Positions 34,334 to 42,605 are shown, counted from the first letter of the stretch. The stretch: DNA of 64,000 nt from JAGPUQ01 sp036677085 (GCA_036677085.1 JAKFFI010000055.1:1-64000); one strand, 5' to 3'. A program made the numbers and translations. The notes: generated by a model not told the origin, from the letters alone.

Positions 34334-34753
34334 ATGACAAGCCGGCTGCCCCAAGCGCGCCCCATTCCCCGGTCGGACGACCACCTGAACGGCCAGTTCT
34401 GGGCCCATTGCACCCAAGGCAAGCTGTGTTTCCAGCGCTGCATCGACTGTGGCACCTGGCGACACATGCCCCGCTACATGTGCGCCGCGTGCGGCTCGGA
34501 GCGCTGGGAATGGCAGGAATCGTCCGGCAAGGGCAGGATCTTTTCGTGGATCATCACCCACCAGGCGATGCACCCCAAATTTCGCGACGAAACTCCCTAC
34601 GCTGCCTTGGTGGTGGAGATGGAAGAAGGCGTACGCTTTGTCAGCCGGCCGCTCGGCATCGCCAACGAGGATCTCGTCCTCGACCTGCCGGTGCAGGTGG
34701 TGTTTGAAAATCTGGGAGAGGATGTTGCCCTGCCGTTGTTTCGCAGAGCCTAG
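34334..34753 (+). CDS. DUF35 zinc-ribbon/OB-fold acyl-CoA-binding protein
   Basis: A 139-residue protein: N-terminal helix, a rubredoxin-like zinc ribbon (CIDCGTWRHMPRYMCAAC), then an OB fold (GKGRIFSWIITHQ, YAALVVEMEEGVRFVSR). Such proteins form complexes with SCP-x/Ltp thiolase-like enzymes, matching the gene 73 bases upstream. ATG 34334 has TGGGAGAA about 7 bases upstream. The stop TAG coincides with the first bases of a MITE. Confidence 0.9.
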   Translation: MTSRLPQARPIPRSDDHLNGQFWAHCTQGKLCFQRCIDCGTWRHMPRYMCAACGSERWEWQESSGKGRIFSWIITHQAMHPKFRDETPYAALVVEMEEGVRFVSRPLGIANEDLVLDLPVQVVFENLGEDVALPLFRRA

Positions 34754-34897
34754 CAGCTTGTTGAAAAACTGCTGCGGCAGCCATCTGCTTCGTTGCGCGG
34801 TGCTCGCTCCCTCGCCTATCTATCTGATATGTCTCGGTCGCTGCGCGCCGTGCGCCTCGCATCTGGCCGCCTCGCGACGTTTTTCAACAAGCTGCTA
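34751..34897. mobile_element. 147-bp MITE
   Basis: Perfect 19-base terminal inverted repeats, TAGCAGCTTGTTGAAAAAC on the left and its complement on the right. The ends start and finish with TA, consistent with a TA target duplication as in IS630/Tc-mariner-type elements. It carries no ORF. The DUF35 stop codon lies in the left TA-G; removing the element would still leave TAG. Confidence 0.85.
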
Positions 34898-34973
34898 GTC
34901 GCGCCGCTGCCGCCTGCTACAAAACCTGGGCTTCGCGAGATGCGAAGCCCCCGGATGAACGTTCCCGGGCCGG

Positions 34974-35441
34974 TCAGCGCGGCATATTGCCGGCGAGAAA
35001 ATCGTCAAGGGTGGTGACGTTCAATACGCGCTCCGCCCTGCCCAGCACCTCGAATAATTTGCCATCCACGGCCTGCATGCTGAAGAACACCACCGAACCC
35101 TGGGGGCCGGCGAATTCCATGTGGACATCGCCACCGGGTTTTTGCGCATAGTCGCCGGCCTGACGCACTTTATGGATCGACTCGCCGCCGAGGGTTTCGA
35201 CCGTGTGGTGTTCGCCTTCCAGAACCAGCGAGGTGGTGTTGCCCAGGTGCTTGTGAAAATGGCAGTAGGAGTTGGGTGCCCACTTGCCCAGGAAATCAAC
35301 GGTACCGGTGGCGGCACAGTTCCCCAAAATCTTGATCGAATAATCGATGGGGTAATCGAACCGGGGGTCTGCGCCAAAGTGCATCCATTCGCCGGCGGCG
35401 TCGTTGGTGGTAGCGAGCGTTGAAGTGTGTGAGCTGGTCAT
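34974..35441 (-). CDS. cupin-fold protein
   Basis: A 155-residue single-cupin protein. Metal-binding motif 1 reads YCHFHKHLGNTTSLVLEGEH (His, His and Glu ligands) and motif 2 GGDVHMEFAG. It resembles small dioxygenase-like cupins (acetylacetone- or dihydroxyacetophenone-cleaving type), but the reaction is unknown. It lies beside acyl-CoA catabolic genes and faces the MITE. Confidence 0.75.
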   Translation of the reverse strand: MTSSHTSTLATTNDAAGEWMHFGADPRFDYPIDYSIKILGNCAATGTVDFLGKWAPNSYCHFHKHLGNTTSLVLEGEHHTVETLGGESIHKVRQAGDYAQKPGGDVHMEFAGPQGSVVFFSMQAVDGKLFEVLGRAERVLNVTTLDDFLAGNMPR

Positions 35442-35791
35442 GACGTACTCCTCGCAGCAGGGTGGTCGTGCGTGGCGCTTGCCGAAGAAGACCCCGGTTA
35501 ATAGTTATGGTGGTCGTCGGGTTGCGACACCGGCTGGTAGCCTCTGGTCGCGGATTCATTGAATCACCCCGGGGCTATCGTCTGCAATTTGGTTGCGGAG
35601 ACGCGAAGGACGTATCTGGATCGCCAGGGGGTCGGTCGGCTCATCTTCCGTCCGTTCATCCTGGAGTCGGCCAGGGTGGCATCCACGCTCCGGGCTGCCG
35701 ATAGCGTGGGAGCTCCCACCAGGGTCGCGGTTTCCGGGCTCGCGGTGTTTCGGGCGCGGCGCCGCGGTTATTGGGGCGGGTGCCGGAACGA

Positions 35792-35814
35792 TCCGGGGAC
35801 CCGGAAATTTTTTT
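35792..35814 (+). terminator. terminator-like hairpin before the candidate small RNA
   Basis: TCCGG, loop GGAC, CCGGA, then AA and seven T. It is on the + strand, where no gene is seen upstream in 35442-35791, so the transcript it ends is unknown. Confidence 0.5.
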
Positions 35815-35825
35815 CGGAGGGCGGT

Positions 35826-35960
35826 GAACTTTCGCGACCCTGCCCGGGTCTCATCCCGTGCAAGTGACTCCTCTTGTTGTGTTGAGAACGACCGGGATCC
35901 TCCCCCTCTAGGCTCTCCCGGTCAAACCTTTAAGCGGCATCTCCCGATGTCGCTTTTTTT
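35826..35960 (+). ncRNA. candidate sigma-E-dependent small RNA
   Basis: GAACTT (35826-35831), a 17-base spacer and TCTCA (35849-35853) resemble a sigma-E/AlgU promoter. Transcription from about 35859 would give an RNA of about 100 nt. It contains an 8-bp stem GACCGGGA/TCCCGGTC whose loop holds CCTCCCCCTC, able to pair with Shine-Dalgarno sequences, and ends in a strong terminator: AGCGGCATC, TCCC, GATGTCGCT, then eight T (to 35960). No protein gene fits this interval. No family match is known to me. Confidence 0.55.
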
Positions 35961-36017
35961 TGCCTTTTGCGCGCCCCGTGCTCGCTGGAAGCCCGGCGGG
36001 AGAGTGGTTCGCCGGGG

Positions 36018-37187
36018 CTACAACTGGCGTACCCGGATCACGCCGTCGATGGCCGCGATCTGGTCCAACGTGCACTGGTCTGGCGCCTGCTCCACATCGA
36101 TGATGTTGTAAGCGATATCGTCCCGGCTCTGATTCACCAGATCGAGGACATTGTTGTTGCAGTCGGCGATCACTGCCAAGACCTTGCCCAGTACCTTGGG
36201 GACATTGGCGTTGCAGAAGGTCAGTCGATAGCCGCCGTTGCGGGCCATGCGGGTGGCCGGGAAGTTGACCGAGTTGCGGATGTTGCCGTGCTCGAGGAAT
36301 TCCATCAGCTGATCGGCCGCCATGATGGCGCAGTTCTCCTCGGCTTCGGCGGTGCTGGCGCCGATATGGGGCATGGCGATGACATTGTCGCGGCCGAGCA
36401 GTGCCGGTACCGGGAAGTCGGTCACGAAGCGGCGCACCTGGCCGCTGTCCAGCGAACTGATGATGGCGCCGGGTTCGACAATTTCTTCGCGGGCGAAATT
36501 CAGCAGGACCGCGCCGGGCTTGAGCGAGCGCAGCGTCTCGCTGTTGATCATGTGGCGGGTGGCGCTCATGGCGGGGACATGCAGGGTGACGTAATCGGAA
36601 CGGGCCAGCAGACTTTGCAGGCTATCCATCTTCTCGACGCTGCTGGATAGGCGCCAGGCCGCTTCCACCGACAGCGCCGGGTCGTAGCCCACAACCCGCA
36701 TGCCGAGTTCGAGTGCCATGTTGGCGACCACGGCGCCGATCGCGCCGAGCCCGACCACGCCCAGGGTCTTGCCCTGGATTTCGGAGCCCGCGAAGCGGCT
36801 CTTTTCCTTTTCCAGCAGCGTCGCCATGGCGGCGGCGTCCTGGATGTCCGTGAGCCCCTGGACGTAATTCATCCCCGCGAAAATATCGCGCGAAGCCAGC
36901 AGCATGCCGGTGATCACCAGTTCCTTGACCGCGTTGGCGTTGGCGCCCGGGGTGTTGAACACCACGATGCCGCGCGCGCTGTATTCCGGTACCGGGATGT
37001 TGTTGACGCCGGCACCGGCGCGCGCCACCGCGAGCAGCGAATCCGGGATGGCTTCGCCGTGCAGCTTGTGGCTGCGCAGGATGTAGCCCAGCGGTGCGTC
37101 CACATCGGCGCCGACGCTGTAGCGGTCGCGCGGGAAGCGGTCGAGGCCCTTGCTGGAAATCTGGTTATAGGTGCGAATCCTGAACAT
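36018..37187 (-). CDS. serA: D-3-phosphoglycerate dehydrogenase
   Basis: A 389-residue enzyme of the D-2-hydroxyacid dehydrogenase family: the first step of serine synthesis. NAD loop LGVVGLGAIGAVVANMALELGM (GxGxxG), the catalytic Arg in LLNFAREEIV and His in IAMPHIGASTAEAEENCA. A C-terminal ACT-like domain begins near 315 (NGGYRLTFCNANVPKVLGKV). A good AAGGGGAC ribosome site precedes ATG 37187. It follows serC by 72 bases as one operon. Confidence 0.93.
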   Translation of the reverse strand: MFRIRTYNQISSKGLDRFPRDRYSVGADVDAPLGYILRSHKLHGEAIPDSLLAVARAGAGVNNIPVPEYSARGIVVFNTPGANANAVKELVITGMLLASRDIFAGMNYVQGLTDIQDAAAMATLLEKEKSRFAGSEIQGKTLGVVGLGAIGAVVANMALELGMRVVGYDPALSVEAAWRLSSSVEKMDSLQSLLARSDYVTLHVPAMSATRHMINSETLRSLKPGAVLLNFAREEIVEPGAIISSLDSGQVRRFVTDFPVPALLGRDNVIAMPHIGASTAEAEENCAIMAADQLMEFLEHGNIRNSVNFPATRMARNGGYRLTFCNANVPKVLGKVLAVIADCNNNVLDLVNQSRDDIAYNIIDVEQAPDQCTLDQIAAIDGVIRVRQL

Positions 37188-37259
37188 CGGTGTCCCCTTG
37201 CTTCGGTACCGGTGGTGATGTCCCGCGTGCCGGCCGGCTGCGGGACCGCTCGGGTTGGG

Positions 37260-38375
37260 CTAGCCCTTGCTGGCGTGATAGGCCCAGGCGAGCCAGGGCA
37301 TCAGGGCTTCGAGATCGGCGGTTTCGATGGTGGCTCCGCACCAGATGCGCAGCCCAGCCGGGGCGTCGCGGTAGGCCCCGATGTCGTAGGCGACACCCTC
37401 GGTTTCGAGCAGCTTGGCCATCGCCTTGACGCCGGCTTCGGGCAGGTCCAGGACCAGGCAGACGCTGGTGTTGGAGCGTGTCTCCGGGCTCGCGGCCAGA
37501 AATTGAATCCAGTCGTTGGCGGCGACGAAGCGCTCGATCACGGCCAGGTTGCGGTTGGAGCGGGCGATGGTCTCGGCGACCCCGCCCAGGCCGCGCACCC
37601 AGTCGAGCGCATCCAGATAATCGGCCACGCACAGCATCGACGGCGTGTTGATGGTCTCGCCCTTGAACACGCCATCGAGCAGCTTGCCACCCGAGGTGAG
37701 GCGGAAGATCTTGGGCAGCGGCCAGGGCGGTCGATAGGCTTCCAGACGGTCCACCGCGCGCGGACTCAGCACCAGCATGCCGTGCGCACCTTCGCCGCCG
37801 AGCACCTTCTGCCAACTGAAGGTGGTGACGTCGAGTTTGGACCAGGGCAGATCCATGGCGAACACCGCCGAGGTGGCGTCGCAGAGGGTGAGCCCCTCGC
37901 GGTCGTCGCGAATCCAGTCCCCGCTGGGAACCTTGACGCCCGAAGTGGTGCCGTTCCAGGTGAAAACGACGTCGTGCTGGGGATTGGCGCGGCCCAGATC
38001 CGGCAACTGGCCGTAGGGCGCGGTATAGGTGTTCACGGCATCGAGCTTGAGTTGCTTGACGATGTCGGTGATCCAGCCTTCGCCGAAGGACTCCCAGGCG
38101 AAGGCGTCCACCGGGCGGGGTCCGAGCAGGGACCACAGCGCCATTTCCATCGCGCCGGTGTCGGAGGCGGGTACCACGCCCACCCGGTAGCCGGCGGGCA
38201 GACCCAGCAGTTCGGCGGTATCGCTACAGGCGCGCCCCAGCGCAGCCTTGCCCAGCGTCGAGCGGTGCGAGCGGCCGAGGGTACTGATATCGAGCTGCGC
38301 CAGATCGTAACCGGGCCGCTTGCTGCAGGGGCCGGAGGAAAAGTTCGCGTTCGCCGGTTTGACGGTGGGTTTCAT
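37260..38375 (-). CDS. serC: phosphoserine aminotransferase
   Basis: A 371-residue PLP enzyme for the second step of serine synthesis. Visible: NFSSGPCSKRPGYDL at the start, phosphate-binding SDTGAMEMALWSLLG, the PLP-Asp in LTLCDATSAVFAMDL, and the Schiff-base Lys in VTTFSWQKVLGGEGAHG. The form is that of the long phosphoserine transaminases of Alphaproteobacteria and archaea rather than E. coli SerC. ATG 38375 fits; the open frame extends upstream without coding character. Confidence 0.92.
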   Translation of the reverse strand: MKPTVKPANANFSSGPCSKRPGYDLAQLDISTLGRSHRSTLGKAALGRACSDTAELLGLPAGYRVGVVPASDTGAMEMALWSLLGPRPVDAFAWESFGEGWITDIVKQLKLDAVNTYTAPYGQLPDLGRANPQHDVVFTWNGTTSGVKVPSGDWIRDDREGLTLCDATSAVFAMDLPWSKLDVTTFSWQKVLGGEGAHGMLVLSPRAVDRLEAYRPPWPLPKIFRLTSGGKLLDGVFKGETINTPSMLCVADYLDALDWVRGLGGVAETIARSNRNLAVIERFVAANDWIQFLAASPETRSNTSVCLVLDLPEAGVKAMAKLLETEGVAYDIGAYRDAPAGLRIWCGATIETADLEALMPWLAWAYHASKG

Positions 38376-38522
38376 CAAGGGAGGTGCGCCGGGGACCTTG
38401 GGAAAGGTCGGCAATTCTACTGGGCTTTGGTAGCTCGCGAAAGGACGGGTACCTCGTGAAAGCACGGGCGCCTCGTGCAAGGACGCCCCGCGCCGGGCGG
38501 GGGGCGTCCACCGTGCCGGCAA

Positions 38523-39449
38523 TCAGCCCTTGGCGTCTTTCAGGCCGCGCAACACCTTGCGCATGCTGAAGGCCACCGAACTGAAGGCGTCGTCGAAGGG
38601 TTGCGCCTGGCTGAGGTCGCAGATCTCGGCCCAGCGCCCGGCGATGGCTTCCGGTGCGGGCACTTTGTCAGCACCGAGACAGACCCCGGCACCTTCGATG
38701 ATTCCGATCTTCGAGTAATAGCCCGCGCCGGCGCTGATGATATCGCCGGTGCCGGTGTGCTCCTCGGCACAGAGCAGGCCGACGACGGCAGACACGAACT
38801 CGGGTTGCAGCAGCGGGCCGGTCTTGTCGTCCATGGCCTCGGTCGACATGCGTGTGGTCGCCATGGGCGCGATGCAGTTGACCGTGATGTTGCGGTTGCG
38901 GCCTTCGAGCTTCAGCGTGTTCATCAACCCTACCAGGGCGATCTTGGCGGCGGCGTAGTTGCCCAGTCCGTGGCCCCCGAACAGGCCGGCGGCGGATGTC
39001 GTCATCACCACGCGGCCGTACTGCTGGTCGAGCATGCCCTGCCAGGCGGCGCGGGTGCAGTACACGGCGCCCATAAGATGCACGTCCACCACGGCGGTGA
39101 ATTCCTCCACCGTCATCTTGCGGAAGCTGTTCTGGATGTTGTTGCCGGCGTTGTTGATCAGGATATCCACGCGGCCGAAGGCGTCGTAGCCGGTCTGGAT
39201 GATGGCCTTGCCGCCCTCCGGGGTGGTCACCGAATCGTAGTTGGCGACCGCCTGCCCGCCGGCGGCCTTGATCTCCGCCACCACGGCATCGGCGGCGGAA
39301 TGGGAGCCGCCGCGGCCTTCCACCGAGCCGCCCAGATCGTTCACCACCACCTTGGCGCCGCGCGCGGCGAGCAGCAGGGCGTGGCTGCGGCCCAGGCCAT
39401 TGCCGGCACCGGTCACCACCGCGACGCGGTTGTCGTATCGAATCGTCAT
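38523..39449 (-). CDS. short-chain dehydrogenase (MFE-2-type hydroxyacyl-CoA dehydrogenase)
   Basis: A 308-residue SDR. Cofactor loop VAVVTGAGNGLGRSHALLLAARGAKVVVNDLGG, NNAGN, and catalytic Ser-Tyr-Lys in MTTSAAGLFGGHGLGNYAAAKIAL. The N-terminal GRSHALLLA and VVNDLGG with the insertion RGGSHSAADAVV match the dehydrogenase domain of peroxisomal multifunctional enzyme type 2, which oxidises 3-hydroxyacyl-CoA. Divergent from the acyl-CoA dehydrogenase, consistent with beta-oxidation. Confidence 0.9.
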   Translation of the reverse strand: MTIRYDNRVAVVTGAGNGLGRSHALLLAARGAKVVVNDLGGSVEGRGGSHSAADAVVAEIKAAGGQAVANYDSVTTPEGGKAIIQTGYDAFGRVDILINNAGNNIQNSFRKMTVEEFTAVVDVHLMGAVYCTRAAWQGMLDQQYGRVVMTTSAAGLFGGHGLGNYAAAKIALVGLMNTLKLEGRNRNITVNCIAPMATTRMSTEAMDDKTGPLLQPEFVSAVVGLLCAEEHTGTGDIISAGAGYYSKIGIIEGAGVCLGADKVPAPEAIAGRWAEICDLSQAQPFDDAFSSVAFSMRKVLRGLKDAKG

Positions 39450-39649
39450 GTCGTTTTCCTCAGGTCAGGGTTCAAAGTCGGCTGAAAATTGGCGAGGGGA
39501 TGTTACCAGCGGGTAGCCCGAAGAGCACCTGGCATCATCCACCGTGCCCACGCGAGCGGGGATTTGGTGGCCAGGCGTGACTGCCCCCCCGGTTGCGCGG
39601 GTGACGACGCACCGCAATCAGGGTGGCCGGCGGGGTTGTCGAGGTCGCC

Positions 39650-39655
39650 TATAAT
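39650..39655 (+). promoter_or_regulatory. candidate -10 element of the acyl-CoA dehydrogenase gene
   Basis: A perfect TATAAT 37 bases before ATG 39693, in the 243-bp gap between divergent SDR and acyl-CoA dehydrogenase genes. No good -35 is seen at the proper distance. Confidence 0.35.
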
Positions 39656-39692
39656 TCCGGCTCGCCGTCTGCGGCCGATACCTGGAGCCACC

Positions 39693-40829
39693 ATGGATTT
39701 CACCTTCAGCGCCGAACAGAACGCCCTGCGGGAAACCGTCCGCAAATTCTGCGCCGCCGAGATCGCGCCCCGGGCGCGGGTCGCCGACGACAGAGAGACT
39801 TTTCCCCGCGAGCTGTTCCGCCAGTGGGGCGAGCTGGGTCTGATCGGCGTGCGCTATCCGGAAGCCGACGGCGGTTCCGGCTTCGACAAGGTGTCCGACT
39901 GCATCGTGCGCGAGGAGATGAGTCGCGTCAGCCAGGCGTTTGCCTCGGCCTGGTCGGCCCATTCCCACCTCGCCATCTGGCCGATCTGGCGCGCCGGCAC
40001 GGCGGAACAGAAGCAGCGCTTTTTTGCGCCGGCGCTGGCCGGCGAACGCATCGCCGCCTTCGGCCTCAGCGAACCCGACGTGGGCTCCAACATCCGCGCG
40101 CTCAAGACCCGGGCCACCAAGGTGGCGGGCGGCTACCGCATCCAGGGCAGCAAGCTCTATATCACCAATGCGCCAATCGCGGATTTCATCACCCTCGCGG
40201 CGCGCACCAGGCCCGAGACCACACCGGATGCCATCAGCCTCTTTCTGGTGGAACTGCCGAATCCGGCGGTGCGGATCAGCCGGCTCGACAAGGAGGGCAT
40301 CCGCGCCTCCGAAACCGGGCTGATTTATATCGAAGACCTGTTCGTGCCCGACGATTGTCTGCTCGGCGGCCGCGAGGGCACCTATCCGATCATTCTGGAG
40401 TGCCTGTCGGAGAACCGTGTCGGCGTGGCCGCCAACTGCCTGGGCATGGCGCGCGGCGCCATGGAAGTCGCGCTGACCTACGCCCGCGAGCGGGTGGTGG
40501 GCGATCGCACCATCGGCAAGTACCAGGCCATCGCCCACAAGCTCGCCGACATGGCGGCCGACATCGAGGCCGCGCACTGGTTGGTCTACTACGGCGCCTG
40601 GCGCGTCGATCAGGGCACGCTGGATGCGGCCACCGCCGCCAAGGTCAAGCTGGTCGCCAGCGAAACCGCACTGCGCGTCAGCGAACAGGCGATCCGCATC
40701 CTGGGCGGCGCCGGCATCATGCGCGAGTACCCGGTGGGACGCTTCCACCGCGACGCACTGGTCTATGTGATCGGCGAGGGCACCAGTGAAATCCAGCGCA
40801 ATATCATTGCCCGGGATTTGGATCTTTAA
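39693..40829 (+). CDS. acyl-CoA dehydrogenase
   Basis: A 378-residue FAD enzyme of the acyl-CoA dehydrogenase family. N-terminal MDFTFSAEQNALRETVRKFC; FAD/substrate motifs AFGLSEPDVGSNI and YRIQGSKLYITNA; C-terminal RILGGAGIMREYPVGRFHRDALVYVIGEGTSEIQRNIIARDL, with the catalytic-base Glu in YVIGEGTSE as in glutaryl/short-chain type enzymes. ATG 39693 is preferred over the long upstream open frame. A diverged fragment of a related gene lies 344 bases downstream. Confidence 0.94.
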   Translation: MDFTFSAEQNALRETVRKFCAAEIAPRARVADDRETFPRELFRQWGELGLIGVRYPEADGGSGFDKVSDCIVREEMSRVSQAFASAWSAHSHLAIWPIWRAGTAEQKQRFFAPALAGERIAAFGLSEPDVGSNIRALKTRATKVAGGYRIQGSKLYITNAPIADFITLAARTRPETTPDAISLFLVELPNPAVRISRLDKEGIRASETGLIYIEDLFVPDDCLLGGREGTYPIILECLSENRVGVAANCLGMARGAMEVALTYARERVVGDRTIGKYQAIAHKLADMAADIEAAHWLVYYGAWRVDQGTLDAATAAKVKLVASETALRVSEQAIRILGGAGIMREYPVGRFHRDALVYVIGEGTSEIQRNIIARDLDL

Positions 40830-40876
40830 GAGGGTCGTCCCGAATCGCAGGGTGACTCGCGACTACCTGAGCAAGG

Positions 40877-41173
40877 GTGAAGAAGACGTCGACCCCTGCT
40901 TCCTACGAACTCGAAGTACTTGCTGCTTACGAGCAGGGCAAGCCGAAGTCCATTGCTACCAAGGCTGAACTGGCCAAGTTCATGTCCGCCGCACGAGCGA
41001 CGGCCATCAGGGACAAGCGCGTCAACATCCGACTTTCCTCGGCTGATCTGAAGGACATTCACGTCAGCGCGCTGGAAGAAGGCATGCCGTACCAAACGCT
41101 TATTGCGAGTGTTCTGCACAAGTATGTCACTGGCGAGCTAGCTGAACCAAAGCCGGACGGTTCTACTCGTTGA
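40877..41173 (+). CDS. CopG-like antitoxin, orphan
   Basis: A 98-residue protein ending in a ribbon-helix-helix-like segment, KRVNIRLSSADLKDIHVSALEEGMPYQTLIASVLHKYVTG, typical of CopG/BrnA-like antitoxins that bind operator DNA and the toxin. GTG 40877 is the start, with AGCAAGG just upstream. No toxin gene is present on either side: upstream is the acyl-CoA dehydrogenase (47 bases), downstream a pseudogene fragment. It was probably separated from its partner by recombination. Confidence 0.78.
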   Translation: MKKTSTPASYELEVLAAYEQGKPKSIATKAELAKFMSAARATAIRDKRVNIRLSSADLKDIHVSALEEGMPYQTLIASVLHKYVTGELAEPKPDGSTR

Positions 41174-41346
41174 TGACTGCGGCCAATTGCCTGCGCATTG
41201 CCCGGGGCGCCATGGAAGTGGCGCTGGCCTGTGGCCGCGAACGGGTGGTCGACGATCGCACCATCGCCAAGCATGCCTACAAGCTGGCAGAACGGGCGGA
41301 TTTCGTCCATGATTTATTGCAGTGTTTTAACAGCCCAGCCCTTTAA
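41173..41346 (+). pseudogene. fragment of an acyl-CoA dehydrogenase gene
   Basis: The 57-codon stretch reads AANCLRIARGAMEVALACGRERVVDDRTIAKHAYKLAERADF, clearly homologous to residues AANCLGMARGAMEVALTYARERVVGDRTIGK of the intact enzyme at 39693-40829 (about 40432-40560), with a two-codon deletion and then divergence to a stop. Both ends of the gene are missing. Confidence 0.85.
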
Positions 41347-41447
41347 GGATCAAGAGCTTGCGGGCATCACGGAAGATTATGCGGCGATTTTGTCGTGTTA
41401 CAGCGCGGCTCTTTTGCCGCAGAAATTGTAGTTAGGGCTTAAACGAA

Positions 41448-41639
41448 ATGTCTGAGATCTACGAAGCTCCACATAACATTCCGGACGGTTTCGAGTATTT
41501 TGACTCCGAAGAGGAGCTTCAGAGGGCGCTCGATCGGATTGCGCCATACGTTGGTCGAGTCATTATCGAACTTAATTCACTCGAATCGGCAATAGACTTT
41601 GCCACGAAGGAAATAACAAGTTCGAATGAACGCGAATGA
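41448..41639 (+). CDS. 63-residue hypothetical protein, possibly truncated
   Basis: An acidic, soluble product beginning MSEIYEAPHNIPDGFEYFDS, with a helix-forming middle (EEELQRALDRIAPYVGRVIIEL). No family recognised. Its stop is only 3 bases before the left inverted repeat of the downstream transposase unit, so that insertion may have cut an originally longer gene. AT-richer than the neighbours. Confidence 0.45.
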   Translation: MSEIYEAPHNIPDGFEYFDSEEELQRALDRIAPYVGRVIIELNSLESAIDFATKEITSSNERE

Positions 41640-41641
41640 AC

Positions 41642-41665
41642 GGGGTCAGTTCTCGTATTGTTGCA
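41642..41665 (+). repeat. left inverted repeat of the RAYT unit
   Basis: GGGGTCAGTTCTCGT followed by ATTGTTGCA; inverted partner at 42526-42549 (differences at about three positions). Marks the left edge of the transposase unit. Confidence 0.75.
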
Positions 41666-41693
41666 TAACAATAATCGGCGTATGGTTAGTGGC

Positions 41694-42533
41694 ATGGCGA
41701 GACCCCTGCGAATCGAATTCCCATCAGCGCTCTATCACGTGACTTCACGCGGCGATCGTCGCGAACCGATCTTTGAAGATGATGAAGACCGGCTGAAATT
41801 TCTGGATGTGCTGGCGGAGGTGATCGGACGCTTCAATTGGCTTTGTCACGCCTATTGCCTGATGACAAACCATTACCACGTGGTTGTGGAAACGCCCGAT
41901 GGGAACCTGTCCAAGGGCATGCGTCAACTCAATGGCGTGTACACCCAGGCATCAAACCGGCGGCACCAGCGCACGGGGCATTTGTTCCAGGGGCGATTCA
42001 AGGCAATTCTTGTGGACAGGGACGCCTACCTGCTGGAACTGGCGCGATATGTCGTCCTGAACCCTGTGCGGGCAGGCATGGTCAAGGATCCGCAGGCTTA
42101 CCCGTGGAGCAGCTATCGCGCCATGATCGGCGAGGTCCCGGTACCAGCCTGGCTTGCGGCAGATGGGCTGCTTGCCCAATTCGGGAAACGGCGCGGCGTG
42201 GCGCGCCGGTGCTACAGCCAATTCGTTGGTGAGGGTGTCGGCAAGGAAAGTATCTGGGCAGGGCTGAAGCAGCAGATTTATCTTGGGGATGAGAAATTCG
42301 TCAACCGAATGCAAAAGAAGGCGAAGGTTCAGGGGGACGAATTGACCATTCCACGTGCCCAGCGCAGACCTCCTGCGGCAACGCTTGCGGCCATCGCGGC
42401 GAAGTATCCTGAGCGGGATGATGCCATTGTTGCTGCCTACGGCACCGGCTCATATAGTTATCGCCAGATTGCCGAACACTTTGGTGTTCATCTCGCCACC
42501 GTAGGACGCATTGTCAGAAGGCGGATGCAATAA
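41694..42533 (+). CDS. REP-associated tyrosine transposase (Y1/HUH, RAYT)
   Basis: A 279-residue member of the Y1 transposase family. HUH motif H60-Y-H62 in MTNHYHVVVE; catalytic Tyr119 in LARYVVLNPVRAG; family N-terminus MARPLRIEFPSALYHVTSRGDRREPIF. A C-terminal helix-turn-helix (SYRQIAEHFGVHLATVGRIVRRR) follows, as in the longer RAYTs. Such proteins move or maintain REP palindromes through single-stranded DNA. All catalytic residues are intact. It is flanked by inverted repeats at 41642 and 42526. ATG 41694 was chosen at the family start. Confidence 0.93.
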   Translation: MARPLRIEFPSALYHVTSRGDRREPIFEDDEDRLKFLDVLAEVIGRFNWLCHAYCLMTNHYHVVVETPDGNLSKGMRQLNGVYTQASNRRHQRTGHLFQGRFKAILVDRDAYLLELARYVVLNPVRAGMVKDPQAYPWSSYRAMIGEVPVPAWLAADGLLAQFGKRRGVARRCYSQFVGEGVGKESIWAGLKQQIYLGDEKFVNRMQKKAKVQGDELTIPRAQRRPPAATLAAIAAKYPERDDAIVAAYGTGSYSYRQIAEHFGVHLATVGRIVRRRMQ

Positions 42534-42549
42534 GACGAGAACTTACCCC
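42526..42549 (-). repeat. right inverted repeat of the RAYT unit
   Basis: Reading the minus strand gives GGGGTAAGTTCTCGT then CTTATTGCA, matching the left repeat at 41642. It includes the transposase stop codon. Confidence 0.75.
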
Positions 42550-42605
42550 AGCGTGCATGTTTCTACAGGCTCATGAGTCTGCATGGAAGTATCAGGAGGA
42601 CTTTT

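Noticed and set aside
41290..41440. Possible attC before the 63-residue ORF (TTTTAAC and GTTAGGG)
   Set aside because: Neither box fits the consensus fully (first base not a purine; last base not a pyrimidine) and the arms do not pair.
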